Positions 9,962 to 18,368 of a stretch of DNA of 64,000 nt are shown here, piece by piece (within the stretch, counting starts at the first letter, position 1; every line of letters starts with the position of its first letter). Source of the DNA: Arthrobacter frigidicola. GTDB taxonomy: Bacteria > Actinomycetota > Actinomycetes > Actinomycetales > Micrococcaceae. The notes below the pieces were generated by a model. It did no database searches. It was not told where the DNA came from and was given only the letters and a program-made list of their open reading frames with translations. The position numbers and the translations under genes were made by a program. The stretch is from assembly GCA_003602285.1 (NCBI GenBank), contig QZVU01000003.1:310001-374000 (forward strand), given 5' to 3'.

Positions 9962-10036
9962 GCGCCGGGCCGGGGCCCGGTCAGCGACGCAGTTTGGTCA
10001 GCGCCGGGCCGGGGCCCGGTCAGCGGCGCAGTTTGG
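9962..10036. repeat. Two-copy 39-bp direct repeat spanning the femX stop, with GC-rich palindrome
   Basis: Two nearly identical units, starting at 9962 and 10001, differ by one base over 36 bases. Each contains the palindromic core CCGGGCCGGGGCCCGG, followed by the last codons and stop of femX (read on the minus strand as ...LRR-stop). The second copy carries the real femX 3' end; the first is a duplicate lying wholly in the manA/femX spacer. The palindromes could act as back-to-back terminators for the convergent pair. Both copies are visible directly in the sequence; the terminator role is inferred. Confidence 0.75.
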
Positions 10037-11045
10037 CCGCAGCCGCACCGAGCAGCACCCGGCCGCCCCGCACCGCCGTCTTGGCCAGCGGGAGGGCCGA
10101 CGCGAACACCGGGTACAGGGGTGAGAGCGCCTTGTCCCAGGTGCCCATCAGCTGGTCCTCGTGGCCGGCCCAGCCCATCTTGAACTTTGAGACGCCGTCG
10201 TTGAGGAGGCCGTTGAAGTCGTAGCGGGTGATCCCCCGGCGCTTCATCTCCTCGATGGCGAACCACTTCAGGGCGTAGTTCGCGCGGAGCCGCTCGCCCT
10301 CCTCCGTCATCCCGCCGTACAGCTCAAAGGATGTGGCGTCGCTGGCGGAGAGCCACAGGAAGGCCACCACCTCGGTGCCGCTGAAGGCCGCGTACACCGG
10401 GGAGGCCTCGCCCAGATTGTCGAAGATGTCGAAGTAGTAGGAGTCCTCGTGGATCCCGAAACCGGCCCGCTCTGCGGTCTGGCGGTAGACGGCCAGGCAG
10501 GCCGGCAGCTCCGCGCGGACGACCCGCTGGTAGTCGAGGGCCTCCCGGCCCGACTTGCGGATGTACTGGCGGTGCTTCTTGCTCATCCCCGCCAGCAGGT
10601 CCTCGGTGGACTGCGTGAGGTCGAGGATCAGGGTCCGTCCGATGAGGATCGTATTGGTGCTGCGCTTCCAGCCGGCGGAGGCCAGACGCGCCTCGACCGC
10701 GCTGCCGGCCTCCCAGTCCGGTTCGATCGAGAGCGCGACGGAGCCGTGGGCCGAGGAGACGTGCGCCGCCACGGCGTCGAGGACCTCGACCTCGCGGCCT
10801 TCGACGGCCTGCGGTCCGCGCGGAATGTAGGCGAGGCTGCGCAGGGGGAACGGGAGCTTCCGCAGCAGCACCTGCGCCGAGCCGACCGTTGCATCGCCGT
10901 CGCGCACCTCGACGCGCTCCACCGACCACCCGTGGTCCGCCTTCGTCTGGCCCCACCCCCACAGCTGCTGGGGATGACCGGACAGGGCGTTCACACCGGC
11001 ATCCCAGAGGGCGCGGTCAAGGCAGGGCGTTACGGAGAGGCTCAT
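10020..11045 (-). CDS. FemAB/FemX-type peptidoglycan bridge aminoacyltransferase
   Basis: A 341-residue protein of the lipid II interpeptide-bridge transferase family, which uses aminoacyl-tRNA to branch peptidoglycan. HPQQLWGWGQTK at the N-terminus, LPFPLRSLAYIPRGP, and GMSKKHRQYIRKSGREALDY in the middle are typical. The second GNAT-like domain includes SASDATSFELYGGMTEEGERLRANYALKWFAIEEMK and YDFNGLL. Micrococcaceae have branched interpeptide bridges, so this role fits. The residue added cannot be read from the sequence. It is probably monocistronic, convergent with manA and divergent from the BCCT gene. Confidence 0.88.
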   Translation of the reverse strand: MSLSVTPCLDRALWDAGVNALSGHPQQLWGWGQTKADHGWSVERVEVRDGDATVGSAQVLLRKLPFPLRSLAYIPRGPQAVEGREVEVLDAVAAHVSSAHGSVALSIEPDWEAGSAVEARLASAGWKRSTNTILIGRTLILDLTQSTEDLLAGMSKKHRQYIRKSGREALDYQRVVRAELPACLAVYRQTAERAGFGIHEDSYYFDIFDNLGEASPVYAAFSGTEVVAFLWLSASDATSFELYGGMTEEGERLRANYALKWFAIEEMKRRGITRYDFNGLLNDGVSKFKMGWAGHEDQLMGTWDKALSPLYPVFASALPLAKTAVRGGRVLLGAAAAKLRR

Positions 11046-11144
11046 GAGCCAACTCTATCGGGACGGCACCTGTGGGCGTGCGCCGCCCGGGCCACCCCCA
11101 CCGGGAGCGCACCACCGACCGTTCAGCCATCCCCCGGCGCCGGA

Positions 11145-11166
11145 ATTACTGCATTATTACTGCATT
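11145..11166. repeat. Exact tandem 11-bp repeat upstream of the BCCT gene
   Basis: ATTACTGCATT occurs twice in direct succession in the femX/BCCT spacer, in an AT-rich patch of otherwise GC-rich DNA. It lies ~120 bases before the BCCT start, where an operator or promoter element is expected. No factor can be named. Confidence 0.45.
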
Positions 11167-11285
11167 TTCGGTGCAGACGGCGCCCTCCGGCCGCAGGAGT
11201 TCCAGGGCGCGTGCGGGTGTGACAAGAGACACCCAGAGGCGGCTCCGGGCAAGCCCGCGGCGTACCCGCGCGTAGGCTGGAAAGT

Positions 11286-13025
11286 ATGCTTAGAACCGCC
11301 GCACGATCTGAAGGACCACCCGGACAGCACGACACACCGGCTCCCGACCTCCCCGAATCCAGCCTTGATCCCGGACCGGCTCCCGCCCTGACGGAACCCG
11401 ACCCAGCCCCCGCCGCGGGCTCCGCCCGGCTTGACCGGCCGGTGTTCTTCACCGCCCTCGGCGTCATCACCGCACTCGTTCTGGCCGCGGCAATCTTCCC
11501 GTCGGAATTCACCGCCGTCACCGCCGCCGTCCTCGCCGGCCTCGTCACCAACTTCGGCTGGGCCTTCGTGGCGACCGCCACCGGCTTTGTCGCCTTCGCC
11601 CTCTTCCTCGTTTTCAGCCGGTACGGCAAGATCCGGCTCGGCCGTGATGATGAGAAACCCCGCTACTCGACGTTGTCCTGGATCGCCATGATGTTCAGCG
11701 CCGGCATGGGCATCGGCCTGATGTTCTACGGCGTCACCGAGCCCATCTCCCACTACCTGACGCCGCCCGTGGAAGGCATCGAACCGGGCAGCCCGGCCGC
11801 CGCCCGCCAGGCCATGAACTACACGCTGTTCCACTGGGCCATCCACCCGTGGGCCATCTATGCGGTCGTCGGCCTGGCCCTCGCCTACTCCGCCTACCGC
11901 AAGGGCCGCGGAGCCGGCTTCAGCGGCGCGTTCCTCCCCCTGTTCCGCGGCAGGCCTGCCCCCGGCGCGCTGCGCGCCATCGACGTCTTCGCAATCTTCG
12001 CCACGCTCTTCGGATCGGCCACCTCCCTGGGCCTCGGCGTGATGCAGATCAACGGTGGCCTCACCGAGGTCTTCGGCACCGGAAGCAGCCTCGGCCTGCA
12101 GATCGGCATCATCGCCCTGTTGACGATCTGCTTCGTCATCTCCGCCGTCAGCGGCATCAGCCGCGGCATCAAGTGGCTCTCCAACGGCAATATGATCCTC
12201 GCCCTGGCCCTGCTGTTCTTCCTCTTCGTCGTCGGTCCCACGGTGTTCATCCTCGAACTGATTCCCGCCTCCGCCGGCAGCTACCTCGTCAGCCTGCCGC
12301 AGATGGCCTCACGCACCGGGGCGTTCGGCGGCCATGAGTGGCTCTCCACCTGGACCATCTTCTACTGGGCCTGGTGGGTTTCCTGGACCCCCTTCGTCGG
12401 GTCCTTCCTCGCGAAGATCTCCCGCGGACGCACCATCAGGGAGTTCGTGATCGGCGTCGTCGCGGTGCCCAGCGCCATCAGCGTCCTCTGGTTCAGCGTA
12501 TGGGGCGGCACCGCCATCACCGCACAGGACTCAGGCACCGACATCGCCGCCGCGAACGCCGAAAGCCAGGAGTCGGCGATGTTCGCCCTGCTGGCCGACT
12601 ACCCGCTGGCGGCCATCACGTCCGTCGTCGTGGTGCTCCTCGTCGCCGTGTTCTTCATTTCCGGCGCCGACGCCTCCTCCATCGTCCTCGGCTCGCTGTC
12701 CTCCTTCGGCGCGGCCGTGCCGCCGAAGTGGATCACCGTGCTGTGGGGACTGCTCACCGGGGCGGTGGCGGCCACCCTGCTCTGGGTGGGGAGCCTGCAG
12801 GCCCTGCAGACGCTGACCATCATCGCCGCCGCGCCGTTCCTGCTCATCATGATCGGCCTGTGCACGGCGCTGATGATGGACCTGGTCCGGGACCCTGCCG
12901 TGACGGGCGCCCGCCCGGCGTCGCTCCGTGAGGCCCGGCAGCGGCGCACCCGCCCGGCGTCGCTCCGTGAGGCCCGGGAGCGGCGCGCCCGGCTCCTCCG
13001 CGGCCGCCGGCGGCAGCTGCAGTAG
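11286..13025 (+). CDS. BCCT-family osmolyte (betaine/choline/carnitine) transporter
   Basis: A 579-residue, twelve-helix secondary transporter. SAGMGIGLMFYGVTEPISHY contains the glycine stretch of sodium-coupled betaine carriers of the BetP type. HWAIHPWAIYAVVGLALAY and the BCCT signature region YWAWWVSWTPFVGSFLAKIS follow. The N-terminal ~45 residues are acidic and Pro-rich. The C-terminal ~40 residues are strongly basic and hold a 13-residue duplication. In BetP the charged cytosolic C-terminus senses potassium and osmotic stress, so this tail may do likewise (inference). The predicted substrate is glycine betaine or a related compound. GGAAAG lies only two bases before the ATG at 11286, so the ribosome site is poor. 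The gene ends five bases before the convergent oxidoreductase. Confidence 0.9.
   Translation: MLRTAARSEGPPGQHDTPAPDLPESSLDPGPAPALTEPDPAPAAGSARLDRPVFFTALGVITALVLAAAIFPSEFTAVTAAVLAGLVTNFGWAFVATATGFVAFALFLVFSRYGKIRLGRDDEKPRYSTLSWIAMMFSAGMGIGLMFYGVTEPISHYLTPPVEGIEPGSPAAARQAMNYTLFHWAIHPWAIYAVVGLALAYSAYRKGRGAGFSGAFLPLFRGRPAPGALRAIDVFAIFATLFGSATSLGLGVMQINGGLTEVFGTGSSLGLQIGIIALLTICFVISAVSGISRGIKWLSNGNMILALALLFFLFVVGPTVFILELIPASAGSYLVSLPQMASRTGAFGGHEWLSTWTIFYWAWWVSWTPFVGSFLAKISRGRTIREFVIGVVAVPSAISVLWFSVWGGTAITAQDSGTDIAAANAESQESAMFALLADYPLAAITSVVVVLLVAVFFISGADASSIVLGSLSSFGAAVPPKWITVLWGLLTGAVAATLLWVGSLQALQTLTIIAAAPFLLIMIGLCTALMMDLVRDPAVTGARPASLREARQRRTRPASLREARERRARLLRGRRRQLQ
12912..12989 (+). repeat. 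In-frame 39-bp tandem duplication in the BCCT C-terminus
   Basis: Units at 12912 and 12951 encode PASLREARQRRTR then PASLREARERRAR. The period is thirteen codons, so the reading frame is kept. The duplication doubles the Arg content of the predicted cytosolic tail. It looks recent because synonymous differences between the units are few. Confidence 0.85.
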
Positions 13026-13030
13026 GCGCG

Positions 13031-14185
13031 TCAGGCGATCTTCACGATCGCGCTGCCCGACGCCGCGCTCTCGGCGACCGCGGCGAGCACCCGCTGAAGC
13101 TGCAGCCCGTCCTCGAAGGACGGGCTCGGCTCCGTGCCGGCCGCCACGGCCACCAGGAAGTCGCGGATCTCGTGGGTGAAGGAGTGCTCCCAGCCGAGCA
13201 GGTGGCCCTGCGGCCACCACGCCTCGAGGTAGGGGTGTTCGGGTTCAGTGACCAGGACGCGGGTGAACCCCTGCCCGGCGGGGGCGACCGCGCCGTCGAA
13301 CACGGAGAGCTCGTTGAGCGACTCGGAGTCGAAGGAAAGGGACCCGCGGGTGCCGAACACTTCGATCCGCAGGGCGTTTTTCCGGCCCAGCGCCATCCGT
13401 GACACCTCGACGCTCGCCACCGCGCCCGAGGTCAGGAAAAGGCTCGCCCAGACCGCGTCGTCGACGGTAACCTCCTGCGGGCCCTCGGGCCCGCGGCGGG
13501 ACCCGACGAAGGTGCGCATCCGGCCGGTGACATCGGCGACGGTGTCCCCCAGCAGGAACTGCACCTGGTCGATGGCGTGGGAGGCGATGTCCCCCAGCGC
13601 CCCGGAGCCGGCCTTCTCCTTCTGCAGCCGCCACACCATAGGCGCCTCGGCGTCGGCCAGCCAGTCCTGGAGGTAGGCCGTGCGGACCTGGCGGATCTCC
13701 CCGAGCCGGCCCTCGGCGATGAGCGTGCGGGCCAGGGCGAGCGCGGGGACCCGCCGAAAGTTGAACCCGACCATCGACTGGACGCCGCGCGCCCGGGCCG
13801 CGCGGGCGGCCGCGACCATAGTTTCGGCCTCCGCGACGGTATTGGCCAGCGGCTTCTCCACCAGGACGTGCTTGCCGGCCTCAAGGGCGGCCACGGCGAT
13901 CTCGGCGTGCAGCCACCCCGGCGTGCAGATATCGACGATGTCGATGTCGGGCCGGGCGATAACCTTCCGCCAGTCGGTCTCGGATTCCTGCCAGCCGTAC
14001 CGCCGGGCCGCGTCGGCCACCGAGTCGGCGTCCCGCCCGACGAGGACCTTCTGTTCGAAGGCCGGAACCTCGAAGTACCCGGCGACATTACGCCAGGCAT
14101 GGGAGTGCGCCTTGCCCATGAAGGCGTAGCCGATCACGGCCACGCCCAGCGGGCGGGTCGAGTCACGCTGCGGAGCCATCGCCAT
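13031..14185 (-). CDS. Gfo/Idh/MocA-family NAD(P)-dependent oxidoreductase
   Basis: A 384-residue sugar or inositol dehydrogenase-like enzyme. The N-terminal Rossmann fold starts VAVIGYAFMGKAHSHAW, and DIVDICTPGWLHAEIAVAALEAGKHVLVEKPLA (shortened family core) contains the conserved EKP catalytic lysine motif. The C-terminal half has GSGALGDIASHAIDQVQFLLG with the active-site D and H pair, and a beta-sheet domain with FGTRGSLSFDSE. The N-terminus resembles inositol 2-dehydrogenase or related glucoside dehydrogenases, but substrate cannot be assigned. I start at the ATG at 14185 because homology begins about fourteen residues in; a second ATG lies two codons later. It lies downstream of glpX on the same strand. 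Confidence 0.88.
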   Translation of the reverse strand: MAMAPQRDSTRPLGVAVIGYAFMGKAHSHAWRNVAGYFEVPAFEQKVLVGRDADSVADAARRYGWQESETDWRKVIARPDIDIVDICTPGWLHAEIAVAALEAGKHVLVEKPLANTVAEAETMVAAARAARARGVQSMVGFNFRRVPALALARTLIAEGRLGEIRQVRTAYLQDWLADAEAPMVWRLQKEKAGSGALGDIASHAIDQVQFLLGDTVADVTGRMRTFVGSRRGPEGPQEVTVDDAVWASLFLTSGAVASVEVSRMALGRKNALRIEVFGTRGSLSFDSESLNELSVFDGAVAPAGQGFTRVLVTEPEHPYLEAWWPQGHLLGWEHSFTHEIRDFLVAVAAGTEPSPSFEDGLQLQRVLAAVAESAASGSAIVKIA

Positions 14186-14243
14186 CACCGGCCCTTTCCC
14201 CGGCGGAGGCCGGCGCCCTGCTTGATCTGCCTGCTCGACTTTC

Positions 14244-15296
14244 CTACTTGATGCGGGCGTAGCTCTCCCACTTGTGGGCCTGGTGCTCGCCGTCCACCAC
14301 GCGGATGGTCCCGGACTTGGAGCGCATGACAATCGACTGGGTGAGGACCTTGTCCTTGTTGTACCGCACTCCGCGCAGCAGGTCGCCGTCGGTGATGCCC
14401 GTCGCGGCGAAGTAGCAGTTGTCGCTGGTGACCAGGTCGTCGGTCGAGAGGACCCGGTCGAGGTCGTGCCCGGCGTCGATGGCCTTCTGCTTCTCCTCGT
14501 CGCTGGTCGGCCACAGCCGGCCCTGGATGACGCCGCCGAGGGTCTTGATGGCGCAGGCGGCCACGATGCCCTCGGGCGTTCCGCCGATGCCCATCAGGGC
14601 GTCGACGTCGGTCCCTTCGCGGGCCGCGGCGATCGCGCCGGCGACGTCGCCGTCCATGATGAACTTCGTGCGGGCCCCGGCGGCGCGGATCTCCTCGATC
14701 AGCGGCTTGTGCCGGTCCCGGTCGAGCACCATGACGTTGAGCTGGCTGACCTTCTTGCCCTTGGACTTGGCGATCAGGTGGAGGTTCTGTTTTACCGGCA
14801 GGCGCAGGTCGACCATGTCCGCGGCCTCCGGGCCGGTGACGAGCTTCTCCATGTAGAACACCGCCGAAGGGTCGAACATGGTGCCGCGTTCGGCGACGGC
14901 GAGCACGGCGAGCGCGTTGTTGATGCCCAGGGCGGTCAGCCGGGTGCCGTCGATGGGGTCAACCGCGACGTCGCACAGCGGGCCGCTGCCGTCGCCCACC
15001 CGCTCGCCGTTGAAGAGCATGGGGGCTTCGTCCTTCTCGCCCTCGCCGATGACGACGATGCCGTTGAAGTGCACCGTCGAGAGCAGGGAGCGCATGGCGT
15101 CGACCGCGGCGCCGTCCGCGAGGTTCTTGTCACCGAAGCCCACCCAGTGCCCGCCGGCGATGGCCGCGGCCTCGGTGACGCGCACCAGTTCCAGCGCGAG
15201 GTTGCGGTCAGGCTCCTGGTCGCCGACGGCAAGGGCCGGCGACAGGGTGGAGTACTGGGCGTTCTGGGCGGTGGGGTTTGCGGCGTTGTCGGTCAC
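14244..15296 (-). CDS. glpX: Fructose-1,6-bisphosphatase, class II (GlpX)
   Basis: A 350-residue class II FBPase that hydrolyses fructose-1,6-bisphosphate to fructose-6-phosphate, the committed gluconeogenic step. GEGEKDEAPML and CDVAVDPIDGTRL are the metal-binding signatures. MDGDVAGAIAAA, MGIGGTPEGIVAACAIK and GEHQAHKWE complete the family pattern. The length is normal. The GTG start follows GAGGA at five bases. Three tandem 16-bp repeats sit directly upstream, where the promoter is expected. In mycobacteria glpX also neighbours fum and the DUF4245 gene (Rv1098c-Rv1100). Confidence 0.96.
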   Translation of the reverse strand: MTDNAANPTAQNAQYSTLSPALAVGDQEPDRNLALELVRVTEAAAIAGGHWVGFGDKNLADGAAVDAMRSLLSTVHFNGIVVIGEGEKDEAPMLFNGERVGDGSGPLCDVAVDPIDGTRLTALGINNALAVLAVAERGTMFDPSAVFYMEKLVTGPEAADMVDLRLPVKQNLHLIAKSKGKKVSQLNVMVLDRDRHKPLIEEIRAAGARTKFIMDGDVAGAIAAAREGTDVDALMGIGGTPEGIVAACAIKTLGGVIQGRLWPTSDEEKQKAIDAGHDLDRVLSTDDLVTSDNCYFAATGITDGDLLRGVRYNKDKVLTQSIVMRSKSGTIRVVDGEHQAHKWESYARIK

Positions 15297-15307
15297 GTGG
15301 GTCCTCG

Positions 15308-15355
15308 TCGTTGAAGGCAGCGTTCGTTGAAGGCGATGTTCGTTGAAAGCAGTGT
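15308..15355. repeat. Three tandem 16-bp repeats in the glpX upstream region
   Basis: Three contiguous units, TCGTTGAAGGCAGCGT, TCGTTGAAGGCGATGT and TCGTTGAAAGCAGTGT, lie at 15308-15323, 15324-15339 and 15340-15355. They end 12 bases before the glpX start codon on the minus strand. Helically phased repeats at that position could bind a regulator, shape the mRNA leader, or be simple slippage products. Confidence 0.75.
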
Positions 15356-15488
15356 TGTCGCAGGTCCGGTTCCGCCGGCGGGGCCGGCACAGTCCCTGAA
15401 GCCATCATAGTGGGGGAGGTCCGCCAGTGGAGCAGGCCTTGGGGCATCCCGTTTAGGCCGGGGGCCTCCGGTGGGGGAAAATGGGAAG

Positions 15489-16133
15489 GTGAGCGATGCA
15501 CAGCAGGAGACCGCAGGGCCCGACGGCGCCCGGCCCGGCGCCGACACCCCGGCTCCCAAGCCGGTCCTGACCCCCGCCCAGGCCAAACGCGCCAACTCGA
15601 CGGTGGTGGGCATGGTGATGGCGGTGGCCGCGACCGTCGCGATCGTCGTCCCGGTCGTCCTGATCAATCCCACGCACACCGCCGAGACCTACCAGCGCGA
15701 CATCGACGTCGAGCGGGTCGCCGGCCAGGCCGCGGGCGACGCAGGCTACGCGCCGGCCGCCCCGGAACTGCCCGAGGACTGGAACTCGAACTTCGCGCGC
15801 TGGACCGCGGGCACCAGCGACGGCGTCGACTACTGGGAGGTCGGCTACCTCACCCCGGACAAGGGCTTTATCCAGTTCACCCAGACCGTCGAGGGCAACC
15901 CGTCCTGGACGGCCCAGCAGGCCGGTGAGGCGCAGGTCTCCGGCGGACGCACCATCGGCGGGGTCGAGTGGGAGCTGCTCGATGCCTCAAACGGCGATAC
16001 GGTGCTCACCTCCGAGGTGGAAGGGTCCACCCTCATCCTCAGCGGCGAGGCCGACCTCGCCGAATTCGACGTACTCGCCAAGGCGGTCCTGGCCGACGTC
16101 GAGCCCGCGCCGCCGACTGCCGAGGCTCCCTGA
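15489..16133 (+). CDS. DUF4245 family membrane-anchored protein
   Basis: A 214-residue protein. About 40 cytosolic residues are followed by one membrane segment (TVVGMVMAVAATVAIVVPVV) and an exported domain with WNSNFARWTAGTSDGVDYWEVG, YLTPDKGFIQFTQT and GGVEWELLDASNGDTVL. This matches actinobacterial DUF4245 (like Rv1100 beside glpX in mycobacteria). The function is unknown. I place the start at GTG 15489, eight bases after GGGGGAAA; an in-frame GTG at 15471 is the alternative. It is divergent from glpX and 21 bases upstream of the carbonic anhydrase gene, likely co-transcribed. Confidence 0.8.
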   Translation: MSDAQQETAGPDGARPGADTPAPKPVLTPAQAKRANSTVVGMVMAVAATVAIVVPVVLINPTHTAETYQRDIDVERVAGQAAGDAGYAPAAPELPEDWNSNFARWTAGTSDGVDYWEVGYLTPDKGFIQFTQTVEGNPSWTAQQAGEAQVSGGRTIGGVEWELLDASNGDTVLTSEVEGSTLILSGEADLAEFDVLAKAVLADVEPAPPTAEAP

Positions 16134-16154
16134 CCCACCGGTAGAGTGGGGGGC

Positions 16155-16769
16155 GTGACCGAGCAACTGACCCCCGCCCAGGCCTGGCTCCGACTTCAGG
16201 AAGGCAACGCGCGCTTCGTCGCCGCGGATTCCTCCCACCCCAACCAGGACGCCTCTCGCCGAACCTCCCTGGTGCACAACCAGAACCCCTTCGCCGTGAT
16301 CTTCGGGTGCTCCGACTCCCGGCTCGCCGCCGAAATCATCTTCGACCTCGGCCTCGGCGACGTGTTCGTCGTCCGCACCGCCGGCCAGGTGATCGACGAC
16401 GCCGTGCTCGGTTCCCTCGAGTACAGCGTGAGCGTGCTGGGCGTGCCGCTGATCGTCATCCTCGGGCACGACAACTGCGGGGCGGTCACCGCGACGATGG
16501 ACGCCATCGACACCGGGAACATGCCCACCGGGTTCCTGCGGGACCTCGTGGAGCGCATCACCCCCTCCGTGCTCACGGCCCGGCGCGACGGAACGACAGA
16601 GGTCAACGGCACCGCCGTCGAACACGTGCGGCAGACCTCCAAGCGCCTGGTGGACAGCTCCCGGGTGATCGCCGACGCCGTGGAGTCCGGCTCGACCGCC
16701 GTCGTCGGCGTATCGTACCGGCTGGCGGAGGGCAAGGTCGTGCGGGTCTCCGGATTTGGCGCACTGTAA
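16155..16769 (+). CDS. Beta-class carbonic anhydrase
   Basis: A 204-residue zinc enzyme that interconverts carbon dioxide and bicarbonate. The zinc ligands are visible as FGCSDSRL (Cys, with Asp and Arg of the catalytic dyad) and GHDNCGAV (His and Cys). VVRTAGQVIDDAVLGSLEYSV is the family substrate region. The C-terminus VVGVSYRLAEGKVVRVSGFG is typical of actinobacterial members. I start at GTG 16155; GTG 16146 would add three residues. Supplying bicarbonate for carboxylases is the usual role. It lies between the DUF4245 gene and fumC on one strand. Confidence 0.93.
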   Translation: MTEQLTPAQAWLRLQEGNARFVAADSSHPNQDASRRTSLVHNQNPFAVIFGCSDSRLAAEIIFDLGLGDVFVVRTAGQVIDDAVLGSLEYSVSVLGVPLIVILGHDNCGAVTATMDAIDTGNMPTGFLRDLVERITPSVLTARRDGTTEVNGTAVEHVRQTSKRLVDSSRVIADAVESGSTAVVGVSYRLAEGKVVRVSGFGAL

Positions 16770-16791
16770 GCGCTGAGGCGAGAATTGGCCC

Positions 16792-18231
16792 ATGACGCCA
16801 ACCCCGAACACCACTTCCCAGGACGCCGGATTCCGGATCGAGCACGACACCATGGGCGAGGTCCGCGTTCCGGCCAACGCCCTGTACCGCGCGCAGACCC
16901 AGCGCGCCGTTGAAAACTTCCCGATCTCCGGCACCACCCTTGAGCGGGCGCACATCGAAGCGCTGGCCCGCATCAAGAAGGCAGCCGCGACCGCCAACGC
17001 CGAACTGGGGGTGCTCGACGGCGAGCGCGCCCGGGCCATCGAAGCCGCAGCCGAGGAGGTGGCGGCGGGCAAGTACGACGGCGACTTCCCCGTCGACATC
17101 TACCAGACCGGCTCGGGGACCTCCTCGAACATGAACGCCAACGAGGTCATCGCGACCCTGGCCACGCGCGCCCTCGAGGCCGCCGGCAGCACTGTGACGG
17201 TCCACCCCAACGACCACGTCAACGCCTCCCAGTCCTCGAACGACGTCTTCCCGACCTCGGTGCACGTCGCGGCGACCTCGGCGCTGACGAACGACCTGAT
17301 CCCGGCGCTTGAGCACCTCGCCGCGGCGCTGGAGCGCAAGGCCGGGGAGTTCAGCACCGTGGTGAAGTCCGGGCGCACGCACCTGATGGACGCCACCCCG
17401 GTCACCCTCGGCCAGGAGTTCGGCGGCTACGCCGCGCAGGTCCGCTACGGCATCGAGCGGATCTCGGCCTCCCTGCCCCGCGTGGCCGAGGTTCCCCTGG
17501 GCGGCACCGCCGTCGGCACCGGCATCAACACCCCTGCCGGTTTCTCGGCGCGCGTGATCGAGCTGCTCGCCGCCGACACCGCCCTTCCGCTGACCGAGGC
17601 CCGCGACCACTTCGAGGCCCAGGCGAACCGTGACGGCCTCGTCGAGGTCTCCGGGATGCTGCGCACCATCGCCGTGTCCCTGACGAAGATCCACAATGAC
17701 CTGCGCTGGCTCGGCTCCGGCCCCAACACGGGCCTCGGGGAGATCGCCCTGCCCGATCTGCAGCCTGGCTCCTCGATCATGCCGGGCAAGGTCAACCCGG
17801 TCATCCCGGAGGCCGTACTCATGGTCTGCGCGCAGGTCATCGGCAACGACGCCACCGTGGCCTGGGCCGGCACCAACGGCGCGTTCGAGCTCAATGTCGG
17901 CATCCCGGTGATCGCCCGCAACGTGCTCGAGTCCATCCGCCTGCTCAGCAACTCCTGCCGCGTCTCGGCGGACCGCATGGTCGACGGGATCACCGCGAAC
18001 GTGGAGCGGGCCCGCTTCCTCGCCGAGGCCTCGCCGTCGATCGTCACTCCGCTGAACAAGTACATCGGCTACGAGAACGCCGCGAAGATCGCCAAGAAGG
18101 CCGTCGCCGAGGGGCTCACCGTGCGTGAGGCAGTCGTCGCCCTTGGCTTCGTGGAGCGCGGCGAGCTCACTGAGGAGCAGCTCGATACGGCACTCGACGT
18201 CCTGTCGATGACCCGCCCGCCGCAGGGCTGA
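16792..18231 (+). CDS. fumC: Fumarate hydratase, class II
   Basis: A 479-residue heat-stable, iron-free fumarase for the TCA cycle. The series [51 protein letters not shown] and [12 protein letters not shown] is complete. The fumarase/aspartase signature [12 protein letters not shown] carries the catalytic Ser loop. Length and order are normal. The gene lies 22 bases after the carbonic anhydrase and is followed by a strong perfect hairpin shared with the convergent Nudix gene. Confidence 0.97.
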   Translation: MTPTPNTTSQDAGFRIEHDTMGEVRVPANALYRAQTQRAVENFPISGTTLERAHIEALARIKKAAATANAELGVLDGERARAIEAAAEEVAAGKYDGDFPVDIYQTGSGTSSNMNANEVIATLATRALEAAGSTVTVHPNDHVNASQSSNDVFPTSVHVAATSALTNDLIPALEHLAAALERKAGEFSTVVKSGRTHLMDATPVTLGQEFGGYAAQVRYGIERISASLPRVAEVPLGGTAVGTGINTPAGFSARVIELLAADTALPLTEARDHFEAQANRDGLVEVSGMLRTIAVSLTKIHNDLRWLGSGPNTGLGEIALPDLQPGSSIMPGKVNPVIPEAVLMVCAQVIGNDATVAWAGTNGAFELNVGIPVIARNVLESIRLLSNSCRVSADRMVDGITANVERARFLAEASPSIVTPLNKYIGYENAAKIAKKAVAEGLTVREAVVALGFVERGELTEEQLDTALDVLSMTRPPQG

Positions 18232-18253
18232 CGCCTTCCGCGCGCCCGAACGC

Positions 18254-18358
18254 GTCCAGCGCGCCCGATAACGACGAACGCACCGGTTTTATCCGGTGCG
18301 TTCGTCGTTAACGGGTCCGGTTGTCGTTTTCGCGTACGGGCGTCGCTAACGGGTGCGT
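18254..18358. repeat. 19-bp repeat array with 18-bp perfect hairpin, between convergent fumC and Nudix gene
   Basis: Perfect arms TAACGACGAACGCACCGG (18269-18286) and their complement (18293-18310) enclose a 6-base loop TTTTAT. Read on the minus strand, the right flank continues as 19-bp units ending in CGTTAACGAC or a close variant: GAACGCACCCGTTAGCGAC, a degenerate unit, then AACCGGACCCGTTAACGAC, before the hairpin. The same unit and layout recur at 43902-43999. The hairpin can serve as a bidirectional terminator for the two genes that converge here. The repeat relation is read directly; function is inferred. Confidence 0.8.
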
Positions 18359-18368
18359 TCCCGCGGGG

